Positions 1-9,681 of a DNA stretch of 64,000 nucleotides are shown here, in pieces. The notes beneath the pieces were generated by a model. It had not been told where the DNA came from. It saw only the letters and a list, made by a program, of their open reading frames with translations, and did not search any database. The stretch lies in the NCBI GenBank assembly GCA_001600695.1, contig BCKQ01000002.1:992001-1056000 (forward strand), given 5' to 3'. How positions within the stretch are numbered: position 1 is the first letter of the stretch; each line of letters opens with the position of its first letter. A program made the position numbers and the translations under genes. The stretch comes from Ascoidea asiatica (Eukaryota > Ascomycota > Saccharomycetes > Ascoideales > Ascoideaceae).

Positions 1-663
1 ATTAAATGAAAATAAAAATCAGAGGAATTTAAACAATTTTATATTATCTTTTGATTGAATTATTTATTTATTTTACTTATTCCAAAATTAAAAATGAATT
101 TTATTTTTTTCTTGAAATAATTGATAATTTACTTTTGGTAATATTAGTCAAAATAATAAGTAATAATAAAGAATGATGAGGATGGTGATGAGTCGAAATT
201 TTTAGTAAGTTTAAAAGAGAAAAAAAAGATGATGTAAATAAATTGAAGGTGATTTTTTTCAATTATTCTTAAACTCGTATTTGAAATTATATTTTTTAAT
301 TGAATCTTTTAATGGAATTTAATGAAGAAAATGATATGACTTGTTGAAAATATTTTATTGGCTTATTTTTTTGATAATAAATTTATGAAAATAATAAAGT
401 ACTTTAATATTGTAATATTTTAAAGGCAATAGAGATTTGATAATGATAGTATTATTGTAACTTGAACACTCTTTTTTGTTGTTAAGTAATATTGAATGTT
501 TCCAAAATGATTATTTAAATACTTATTCAAAAAAATATTTATTAAAATTTTATGAGAATATTTAATAGAATATGTATTTTATATGTTATGAAGAGGTAAG
601 TGTTGAATAAATGAAAGTTTGGTAAAACTTCTTATTTTTATAAAAAAATAAGTTATAAAGGCT

Positions 664-680
664 CTAACTTGCAAAGTTAG
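664..680. repeat. Inverted repeat, 7-bp arms
   Basis: CTAACTT, a 3-nt spacer GCA, then AAGTTAG. It shares the AACTTGCAA core with the palindrome about 60 bp downstream, so the two may be related protein-binding sites. Confidence 0.6.
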
Positions 681-731
681 ATATCTTGAAAGTTGTAACG
701 TTAAAGAAATGAACTTTTTGAAATAAGTTGT

Positions 732-743
732 AACTTGCAAGTT
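732..743. repeat. Perfect 12-bp palindrome AACTTGCAAGTT
   Basis: It is flanked by GTTGT and GCAAC, so the symmetry nearly extends to 22 bp with one mismatch. It has the same core as the inverted repeat at 664-680. Confidence 0.6.
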
Positions 744-773
744 GCAACTGGAAATTGACAATTTGAATTGTAT

Positions 774-809
774 TTTTACATCTTTTACACCTTTTACATC
801 TTTTATACA
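774..809 (+). repeat. Tandem 9-bp repeat TTTTACAYC, about 4 copies
   Basis: Three near-identical copies (TTTTACATC, TTTTACACC, TTTTACATC) are followed by a diverged fourth (TTTTATACA). The inverse motif GTGTAAAA occurs just downstream near 817. Confidence 0.7.
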
Positions 810-1506
810 GCGAGAAGTGTAAAAACTGTAAGGTTACACCTGAGAAAATAGCGTTACTGGTGTGAGTTCTGTGTTTTTATTCAGTTTTACGTGAGTGGAT
901 TGTATTTGTTGCAAGTGAATTTTGTGATTTTTACGCGTAATCAGATTAATCTAGGTGGATAAATAAGTAAGTTTAGCAAGCTGCAATGGAACAGCCTATC
1001 TCAAAACAGAAATGTAATGAAAGTTTTACTTTTTGAATATCCAGTGCTAGCTGCAATCGATAACAATAACAATCAGCGCAACAACAGTTAATTGTCAGTA
1101 ACATTACTAACCCTACCATAGAAAATCTGGATAATCTCATATCATTCACTGCAATGATGAATTGGTTTTAAATTGAATTATTCAAATATAATTTATATTC
1201 ATTTCGATACATTTCAAAGTACACAGAAAACTATTCTAAAGTATTAATACTACAAGAACAATAATTAGTTCTGGCTAGGCTAATAATTTTACTGGAAATA
1301 TTTCACCATGTTTCAAATTTATACACTTCATTTTGTTGTGCAGTTTTCTCTTATGGATCAATCCTTCAGTTTTCAAGGATACAATTTTTACTCCGGATTT
1401 TAAAAATTTGAATTTTCTTTTTTGGGTTTTATCAGGAAATCTCTAGGATTAAGTAGTAAAACAGAAGCAGAAGCAGCAGGAAGAAGAACAGCACGAATGT
1501 TAGTAC

Positions 1507-1531
1507 TTCTCCAGTTACAGGAACTGGAGAA
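1507..1531. repeat. Inverted repeat, 10-bp perfect arms, 5-nt loop
   Basis: TTCTCCAGTT, then ACAGG, then AACTGGAGAA. It lies inside the GC-richer island. In RNA it would form a stable hairpin, and in DNA a symmetric binding site. No gene is assigned to it. Confidence 0.65.
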
Positions 1532-3989
1532 ACTGGAGACACTGAGTTGTAGAAGCAAGTTCAGCACCACCACAACCACTAGCCTCTTTGGCTTTTGTGT
1601 CTGTGTTTCCCATTGCAAGGTATCAGCGTGAGACAAACCAACAGCGCTGGTTGGGAGTGCTCTGCGCAATTTTGCCATTCATCTGTGACACACGTAGCCT
1701 CGCTGCTCGCTTTTACTGCGCGCCCCAAAATGGAAAGTTTGAACAGCTTGGACTGTGCTGGTGTGCTTAGAGGCAAAAAAAAATGCTATACGGTAGGGGT
1801 GGCAGCATACAGCCAATAAACGATCTTTAAATGTCCTAAATTACCTGGTATGACTTCTTTTGAGCAAGGCTTGGCCTGCGCTCCCTTCCCAAACCCCTGT
1901 TTATACTTTGTGTTTGAGGCTGTTGATTTCCAAAGTTACACCCTTTGATTGGCTATATTTTTTTCCTAACTGCGAACTGCGTTTGTAATTTGCCACTTTT
2001 CCAGCCTCTTTTCTGCTTTCGGTCGGCCTTAGGAAATGAATGTCCCACATACTTTGAACAGTGGCCTAATTTTATTGTCCTATGTCCCTTTTATTAAGGT
2101 TTAAACTGTATACATAGACGGAATCCAACTGGCTTTTATCCATTATTTTGGTCCATACTGCACCGTTACAATGAGCGTAAATAATTTTTAGTGTTGCCGC
2201 TTGCGATTCAAACAGAAAATAAAATCTGTTAAAGTTATAAATCTGTTCAAATCTAACTTATTTAAATTTATTGAGTTTTTATTGAAGTCAAATATTCCTT
2301 TTAGTCTAAAGTATTATCTCTTTCATTTAAATAAATGTCTCGATGAAAATATTTTAATTTGAGAAGTCGAAAATGTCTCTCAAGAAAGAGTCATATAAAT
2401 TTTCAGAAAAATACCTTATTTTTCAAATATTTTAAAACATTAACTCAAAAAAAAGACAAGTTTTTAAATCATTTACAACCATTATGTTAAATTATTATTG
2501 TCAAAATATCCATGAAATAAAATTACTGATAATAAGTCGCTCAATTCGACTATTTCGAGAAAAAAAGGAAAAATAAAAAAAACCAGGATTGAGATTGAAG
2601 TCAACACTTATCCACTTTGATTAAAGATTTATCTTTCGGTGATCAATTCGATTATTTCAAATCGTAATTCAAAATAAATGATAATTTGTACAAAAGAACA
2701 TAATTAACCGCTAATTTACTTGTCAGGTTTGAGAAAAAACAATCTAAAAAACAATTTTAAAAAGGGAGAAAAAACCAATCAATCTCTTCAAGATGAAAAT
2801 AGATATACCAAATTCAAGACAGGGAAAAAAAAACTTTACGGCATTTTTTTTAGGCCAATTTTATAAAACAGTAAGACACTCTTATTTTTTTAATTGGTTT
2901 ATAATTAAAGGGTTTATTTTATTTTCTTCTTTTTCCTCCAAGATAATCAATTTATATAGTTTTATCTTTATATTAATCTCGTATCTGCTTATGCTAAGCA
3001 GCTTATTTTTAACAATTTATTGTTTCCTCAAATATCTATAAATTTGAAATGAAAATATTAAACTTTTACCGGAAATCAGACAATTCATTTGAAGAATCAA
3101 TAGCAAATCACCTATTCAAAATTAACTAATAAGAATTTAACAATGCTATATTGTTATCTTACTCCTCTTTTTCTCATCTACTTTTAATCATCAATTATCA
3201 AACTTTTTTGATTGATATATACAATTCCCAATAATTTCACTGGATTGTTGGATAATTTACTATTATCTATTAATATATGAGCCTTTATCAATCCTTTTAT
3301 AATAATTTGAATATTTCAGTTATTTTATCAGATATGAAAATTTACATTATTAATATTCCCTAAGATGAGTTACTATTGTATCAAAAACTAGTTTTAGAAG
3401 AGAATTTTAATAAATATTCACAAATTGTAAAAATTTAATATGGCTAATATGAGACCAATTATACGGTATTTCTACTCCTAGTACTTAAGATTTTCAATAT
3501 TTGCTTCTCTCATAAATTCACTTCATTCACTTTAATTATTCAATGAAACAATGAAAAAAAAAAATAATACAAATATTAAATTTATCTAGGATTCATATCT
3601 TATTTTTTTATTGATTCTAGTAGCCAGTCTAGTATTGATTTATTAATTAATCTTTTGCTTTTATTGATTTTTTTTCTTTGATTTTTTCTTAAAAATGTAT
3701 CAAGATTTGAAATAACCTTAAGTCAATATGTACGTATACTTTCAAATACTAGTATTACTTATCAATATTATATTATAAATTATAGATAAAAAAATCGTCA
3801 ATCAAGTTATTTAATTTGGTGTTATTATTAGTACTGTTTAACATAATATTGAACTATTTTTGGTAAGTTTTATTATATTTTTCTTAAAGAACTAAATTCA
3901 AAAAAAAAAAAAGAGAAATTATTTTACAAAGTAGCCGCCAGTGTATTTTTTCTTTCAGAATTGAAGAAGTCAAAAATATCATAATAATA

Positions 3990-5285
3990 ATGCAAAATTT
4001 AGAATATTTAATGACTAATGACTCCTCGATTAATTATTTCAATAATTCAATAATTTCAGCAAAAAAAAATGAAAATATTATAATTTTAGAGAAAAAAGAT
4101 CAATCTTTAAATGATGTTACTTCTTCTACAATTTCATCAATTGCTTCAAAAATAACTTTATCAATTCCAAGTACTGTAACAACAAAAACTTCTGATACTG
4201 AAACTTCAAATGATGAAAACTCAAATAATAAACTAAATTCTTGGGAAACTTGTATGAATAGTAAAGGTTGTACAGCTATTTCTTGGATTGCAATAACAAT
4301 AGCCTCAATCGCTTTTACAATTGCAATATTTTTATTGATTAGACATTTAATTGGTAAAAAGGGAAATATAGAAACTCAATTTAATACATCAAAAGTTTTA
4401 TTAAGTGATTCAGAAAATCGTAAAACTATTAGCTTTTATTCTAATAAACAAAATAGTAATTATGCAAATTTTCATATCTCCAATAATTTCAGGAAAGAAG
4501 TAGAGACTGAAAAAAATTTCAAGCAAGATTCTTATCATCATCATGACAATAATGACAATAATAATTTCAGACCGTTTTCTATAGGAAATAATAGAATAAC
4601 TTCTAATAACTATGCAAATCAAAGTAAAAGAAATAGTTTCAAGAAGGGAGATTCTTCTAAAGATCCCAAGAAACAAGTGACAAGTGAAGAAAAATCATTA
4701 AAATCCAATAAGTTTCCTTTATATGATTTTACTGAAATTGATATTGATGATTTGTCTGTATATGATTTAAGTGAGAAAAAAAAGCATGCAAATTTTAGTA
4801 ATTATAGTTATGAACACAATCAAAACTATCAGAGTATTCCGAAAAAGAATAAAGAAAAAAGAGAGAAAAATGACAGTTACAAAGTTGAAAAAAATGATAA
4901 AAAAGATAAATACAATAATAGAGGTAATGGCTATAGTAATAGAAGAAGTTTGTATGGATCGGTTATTCTTCCACCTTCCACTTATCTTCCAGATTCAATG
5001 ACTCCTAGACGTGATTATCAAAAAATTCCAAATCTTTATTATACAGAGGTTAAAGAAATTGATACAGAAACAAATGCTAAAAGTGATAATGATTTAGATG
5101 ATAATCATTCATTGACTGAAATTATTTCAGAAAAAGTTTCAATTGCTAGAAAAAAAAGCATAAGGAAAAGTTTTGATTTAACAGTTTGGCATAAAAATCC
5201 TGAATTTATGCCCGAAAACATAGGTGATAATCCCTTTAGAATGATATATCAACCTATTGAGGCTGCAAAGAAAAGAAGTTCCTGA
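3990..5285 (+). CDS. Single-pass membrane protein, possibly PRM5/YNL058C-like (paralogue A)
   Basis: The protein has 431 residues. About 87 Ser/Thr/Asn-rich residues come first, then a C-x5-C pair (Cys88, Cys94), a hydrophobic segment at about 95-118 and a long, basic and hydrophilic cytoplasmic-type tail. There is no cleavable signal peptide, so the N-terminus is probably outside (type III topology). Conserved blocks shared with the reverse-strand gene at 31553-32815 are the C-x5-C plus membrane segment, YGSVILPP near residue 325, IPNLYYT near 345, and a C-terminal GDNPF(R/K)MIYQ. These fit the layout of the S. cerevisiae Prm5/YNL058C family (Ser/Thr-rich ectodomain, one membrane span), but I cannot confirm that assignment from sequence alone. 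ATG start; no intron needed. Confidence 0.75.
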   Translation: MQNLEYLMTNDSSINYFNNSIISAKKNENIIILEKKDQSLNDVTSSTISSIASKITLSIPSTVTTKTSDTETSNDENSNNKLNSWETCMNSKGCTAISWIAITIASIAFTIAIFLLIRHLIGKKGNIETQFNTSKVLLSDSENRKTISFYSNKQNSNYANFHISNNFRKEVETEKNFKQDSYHHHDNNDNNNFRPFSIGNNRITSNNYANQSKRNSFKKGDSSKDPKKQVTSEEKSLKSNKFPLYDFTEIDIDDLSVYDLSEKKKHANFSNYSYEHNQNYQSIPKKNKEKREKNDSYKVEKNDKKDKYNNRGNGYSNRRSLYGSVILPPSTYLPDSMTPRRDYQKIPNLYYTEVKEIDTETNAKSDNDLDDNHSLTEIISEKVSIARKKSIRKSFDLTVWHKNPEFMPENIGDNPFRMIYQPIEAAKKRSS

Positions 5286-6383
5286 TACCAAAAAAAAAAA
5301 AAATTGAAGGAATACTTGATCTCTTTCACCTCAAATTTTTTTCATAAGAAAATACATGCTTGGCATGTTTTTTTTTCTGTGTTTTTATTTAAGTTCCATT
5401 AGTTTATTCAATTTTTTTTTTCGGCTTTTAACAAGACTTTTGTTGGAGGAGTTTTATTTTTTATTGCGTTTTTTCTTTTAATTTTACCTCATTGGCTGCA
5501 AAAGGATTAATTACAGACTATTTTACTAACAAACACTACCATATTTGGAAAAGTATTTTCTTATTTCCTGATCTAGTTGTTGATCCTTTTGGGTCTTTTT
5601 ATTTTTTTTTTTAAAATCTGCTCATCTTCAATTCTGATCTCTCTAATCCTTCAAACTTTTAGTCTGTCTTCTTGGATGAATAAAGGACTTTACATATTTA
5701 GCAATAAAAAAATTAGCATAATGATACCAAGTCAACCTTAGATGATACTTTGCAAAAGCCAGAAGAGCCGTAAAGCTGGTCTCTTTTCTTACTTGAGTGG
5801 TACGGATACAACGGAATAAGTAATACGGAAACAGAAAAATACCTGGTACGGAATTTGATTTTGGAGCGAATCGGATAAGCCAGTTTTAACGGTATGGGAA
5901 GCTTAGGGTTAAAGTCTGTAAAACTCCGTGCAGGGCAAACACAGGCCATGTCTATGTATGATATGGGTAAAATATTTAACTTTATCGCATGACAAGCACT
6001 TTTAGATCATTGTTTGGTCTTATGATAGACTTTTATTCTATTAAATTTGCAGTTTGTAAATTGATTGTAGATTCATTATATTATTGTTATTAATTTTTAG
6101 GAATAATATTCCCAGATATCCTTTTTATATTTCTTTTATTCTCATCTTTTTTTTTTTTAAGTGTTTGAAAACTTTTAGCTATTACTAATCCATTTTAAAT
6201 CAAGAAACAATCAATTTACTATATAAGGTTTAATTAGGTACTAAGATCGATAAGGAGTTATCATTTAACTCATTAATATAGATAATACTAAATATATAAT
6301 AGTTATCCAAAAAATCCTTGAAAAAAAGTCTTATAGCCAACAAAGATACCAAAAAGAATAAAATAAGAAAAAGAAATATCCAT
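5286..6383. promoter_or_regulatory. Intergenic region, PIB1 upstream
   Basis: The first 400 bp are T-rich and probably the 3' end of the preceding gene. A GC-richer island at about 5700-5960 holds the CGGA cluster listed separately. Open frames here are short and unsupported. Confidence 0.45.
5803..5875 (+). promoter_or_regulatory. Cluster of five CGGA words upstream of PIB1
   Basis: CGGA occurs at 5803, 5812, 5826, 5849 and 5872, all on the same strand, within 73 bp of otherwise AT-rich DNA. Two of them are in the longer word GGTACGGA. CGG triplets are the half-sites of fungal Zn2Cys6 regulators, so this may be a binding array. No specific factor can be named. Confidence 0.35.
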
Positions 6384-7783
6384 ATGAACAACTCTATTCA
6401 TCATTCCATAGATTCTAATGAAGTTCCAGTATGGCAGTTGGATTCAACAACAAACGAATGTGCTTTATGTGAAAAGGAATTTACTTTTCTATTCAGAAGG
6501 CATCATTGTAGGTAAGTAATTCTTTTTTTTCTTTGTTTTTGCACTAATTCAAGAAATTTTACTAACATTATCAACCATTTTTTAAACTATAAAGAAAATG
6601 TGGAAAAGTCGTTTGTTCTAACTGCTCTCAAAATCAAATTACTTATTTGCCTTCAACTTATGTTGTTTCTCCTCCTTCTCAAATATTTCTTGAATCTCCT
6701 CATATTCCACATAGAACTTGCGATTCTTGTTTTAGTGAAATAGAAATGATTAGAAATGCTTTAAGAGAATCTTCCTCAGAAGAGACTCCAAATTCAAGTT
6801 TAAATGTACCAAGAACCGATAGCAATCAAAGCTCTTCTGATTCAAGAAATTTAAATTCAAACCTAGTTTCAACTTCAAACTCCAATTTCAATATTCATAA
6901 TCATTATAATTATGCTAATCATCTTCGAAATAATAGTAATAGTAGTAACAATAATATTGATATTAATGACACTTCAAACTTCATTGATACTTTTTTAGCT
7001 CCAGGCTTTCATAGTATATTAAATGCTGACAGAGACAGACCACCAATCAAACAAAATCATACTGATACCTTTTCTTGCTTGGATGCAAATTCGACTTCCA
7101 CTTCAATGAAAAATAATTACACTAGAAGCATAGTTTCTTCAACGGGATTAAGTCTTGAAAATGGTAATAGCAATAGAAATGGATCTGAAAGTTTAGATAA
7201 TAATTCTGAAGACGATATAAACTTATGTCCTATTTGTGATTTTAATTTAAATCATTTGCAGACAAGTACTGAAAGAGAAAATCATATCAATCAATGTATT
7301 GATAGTGCACAATTTTCCGGCTCTCCAGATCAAAAAAGAATTATCAATAATAGAATGCTCGTGTATAGAATACCAAAATTTGAAAGTATCAATCTGAATA
7401 ACTTAAACAACTCCAATGATCCGAATGAGTCAAATAATATATATAACCCAGAACCTTCAGTTTCAAATAGTAAAGTTATATCAAGTGAAATCACAAACAA
7501 TATAAATCCAATAGCTTCTTCCTCTTATACTGATTCTGTTACTCAGCTGAATTCCGTCGAATCTGAAGACACATTAGCCAATAAAGATAATAAAGCAAAA
7601 GATGATAAATCATCTGTGAAAAGTGATTTTGACAATGAATGTGTTATTTGTTTTGAACCATTCAAGCCTGGCGACAAAGTTGGTCGTTTGGAATGTTTAT
7701 GTGTTTTTCATTATAAATGTATAAAAGAATGGTTCGATATTAAAGGTTATGGCGAGTGTCCAGTTCATGCTGTTCATCAGTGA
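6384..7783 (+). CDS. PIB1: FYVE-RING E3 ubiquitin ligase, Pib1-like (spliced)
   Basis: Two exons, 6384-6511 and 6595-7783, give 438 residues. The intron has donor GTAAGT, TACTAAC at 6560-6566 and acceptor AAAG. Splicing joins RHHCR to [10 protein letters not shown] and so rebuilds the FYVE zinc finger ([30 protein letters not shown]), which binds PtdIns3P on endosomes and vacuoles. A Ser/Asn-rich linker follows. Near residue 247 there is a C2HC finger (CPICDFNL, then HINQC) resembling a UBZ ubiquitin-binding finger. The C-terminus is a RING ([24 protein letters not shown]). The S. cerevisiae Pib1 ligase has FYVE plus RING and is shorter; the extra length here is mostly linker. The ATG at 6384 is the first in frame; the frame stays open upstream but only with non-ATG codons. 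Confidence 0.88.
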
Positions 7784-8413
7784 ATATTTTTATCTTTCAA
7801 GCCTACTTATGATTAGATTTTTTTTAAAGCTTTCTTTAATTCTTTTATTTCTACGGCTCTTTTTTTTGTTAATTTTTTTTCATTCATTCATTTTTTTGAG
7901 AAAACACTATAACGTTTTATGGTTTTCTTGTTTTATTTTTGTTCAAATTAGGTCTGGTTTATAACGGTTGTTAAGTTCCTAAATTATTTTTCAGACTTGC
8001 ATTTCTTTGTTCTCTTTTATTTGTTTGATTTAGAGTGATTTTCATTATTTTTCGAACTGAATGAGATAAATGTTAGTTTTTATAGTACGTTTAGTAAATA
8101 ATTTTTTAAATTTAAATAAATTCGAATATATTCAAATACTGGATTTTTAAATATTTTAAGGTTAAATAAAGATAAATGGGATTCTGTATGACCGCACATA
8201 TTAAAACCACTACAATGGGTCTATATTAGGAAAAATAAACAAAAAAACAGTCGAAAGTGCAAAATACATCAAAACAGAGTTCTCTTTTGTTGATCTATTA
8301 AAATAGATAATTACTTAATATTGTTCATAGATTGCTCATTTTTAGTTACAATCACTTTTATCTTTTTTTAAAAGTCAAAAAAAAAATAGTTTGCCACTAA
8401 ACTCTATTATAAG
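7784..8413. other. Intergenic, no gene seen
   Basis: T-rich 3' flank of PIB1, then AT-rich sequence leading to DAD4. No conserved element recognised. Confidence 0.5.
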
Positions 8414-8853
8414 ATGTATGATCCTTATTCAGAGGCAGAAAGTAACAAAATCAATTCAATTCAATTGACAGTAGTATGTAAAGAAATAAAATTGAGTACA
8501 TAGTAGTTTTGATTTTATAAAAAAAGATACTAATTATTTTATTTGAATGAAAACTTTAGAAAAGAATGGTTGAATCAATGAACACTGTCAATAATTGTCT
8601 TCAGGTAAGTAAAATGTCCTAATTTTTGTTTCTTGGAAGAAAATTGCATTTTTTTTTTTTGCAAGAACTAAAAGCTAACAAAAAAAAGAAAAATTTAGTT
8701 CAATGATATTAACAAGATGCCATTCAAAATTTAATTTAGGAAATTGCTTATCAAAATAATGAAACTGATGCTTTATCACGAATCTTAACCAATTATTTAG
8801 CTACATGTGAAGATAAATTAAGAAGTGAGGGAGAATTGAGAGATCCGGTTTAA
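8414..8853 (+). CDS. DAD4: DASH/Dam1 complex subunit Dad4 (three exons)
   Basis: Exons 8414-8473, 8560-8604 and 8740-8853 join in phase 0 to give exactly 72 residues, the length of S. cerevisiae Dad4. Intron 1 has GTATGT, TACTAAT and TTTAG; intron 2 has GTAAGT, TATTAAC and TTTAG. The protein starts MYDPYSEAE, carries VKRMVESMNTVNNCLQEI and ends in DPV. It aligns without gaps to what I recall of the yeast protein (MENP start, IKRLNES, conserved N, L, I and NY positions). Dad4 is a small coiled-coil subunit of the ring that couples kinetochores to microtubules. No exon reaches 40 codons, so ordinary ORF calling misses the gene. The gene model is firm; the family assignment rests on recalled sequence. 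Confidence 0.72.
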
Positions 8854-9034
8854 ATTTTAATTTATATTATTATTTAGAATTATAAATATATATTACATTA
8901 TTTCTTTTACTTGAAATTGAATTCAAATTGAAACATCTTACTTAGTATTCAAGAGGTTCTAATAAATTTGTTAGTATCAGATGAACTGAAAAGAAAAAAA
9001 GAATCGAAATAAAACAAAAAAATTGAAATTATAT

Positions 9035-9223
9035 TTAAAACATACTCTGTTGGGTTGGAAGCATATTATATCTTTTCTTTAATGTTACTCTATGTCTAGA
9101 ATATTTATCATCAGGAGAAAAACGAGCAGGATGAGCAGATTTTGTTATTTCACCATCTTCAAGAACTTTTTTTAAGGTATAAATACGTTTTCCGTTTGGA
9201 TCTAAAGTAAACATTAAATGCAT
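9035..9223 (-). CDS. NOP10: H/ACA snoRNP protein Nop10
   Basis: 62 residues with the family signature throughout: an [19 protein letters not shown] start, then [17 protein letters not shown] and [14 protein letters not shown]. Nop10 binds the pseudouridine synthase Cbf5 in box H/ACA particles in the nucleolus and is needed for rRNA pseudouridylation and 18S processing. Full length for the family (yeast is about 58 residues). It is convergent with DAD4 and divergent from SWA2. No intron. Confidence 0.96.
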   Translation of the reverse strand: MHLMFTLDPNGKRIYTLKKVLEDGEITKSAHPARFSPDDKYSRHRVTLKKRYNMLPTQQSMF

Positions 9224-9681
9224 TTTGAATGAATGTAAAAATAAATTTGAAGTTTGATTTATGATTTTTGCTTCTTATAACTTTTGAAATATTTAAAAAA
9301 CCAGTAATTAAAAAATGGATTTATCAATTGATCTTTTTTTATAAATCAGAGTTTCTGGATTGAAAAAATAAATTTTTCAATGAACCGCTAAAAAAACACC
9401 AGCCACGAAATACTAAAAATAGATGCAAATGAGAGGCTAACACGTCACATGTCGTTGGAACACTTACAAACTTATTTTGTCTGTTGTTGTGAAAGTTAAT
9501 ACTGTTATGAAAGATGCTGGAGAAACTACAGCAGCGATAGTCTTAAGGAATACAGATTAAAATTGTATCAATTAAAGTTGATACAATTAAACAAATTCCA
9601 TTATGAAATGAAAATCAAATAAGATATATAAGCTCATTATTTCCTACAAAAAGTTAAGCATCTTTTCTAAAAAATTTCATC
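9224..9681. promoter_or_regulatory. Divergent promoter region NOP10/SWA2
   Basis: 458 bp between two divergent starts. The most GC-rich part, near 9400-9530, contains CACGTCACATG, which resembles overlapping E-box-like half sites. Nothing else is recognised. Confidence 0.4.

Larger units (their letters stand above)
1..3989. other. 4 kb gene-poor region upstream of the first gene
   Basis: I see no supportable gene here. Most of it is very AT-rich. A GC-richer patch at about 1430-2100 contains CCAAT-type (ATTGG) and STRE-type (CCCCT) words and looks like promoter or regulatory sequence rather than coding sequence. Open frames in it are short, overlap on both strands and have no recognisable domain. 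Local symmetric elements at 664-680, 732-743, 774-809 and 1507-1531 are listed separately. It could be an unusually long upstream region for the gene at 3990, or the tail of a neighbouring locus outside the window. Confidence 0.5.

Noticed and set aside
1400-1819. Overlapping ORFs on both strands in the GC-richer patch
   Set aside because: Several frames are open at once on both strands, with no motif; promoter-type words (CCAAT, CCCCT) lie in and beside the patch.
2793-3041. 82-codon forward ORF with ATG
   Set aside because: Composition is Phe/Ile/Leu/Ser-rich as expected from T-rich noise, with no signal-domain logic and no family resemblance.
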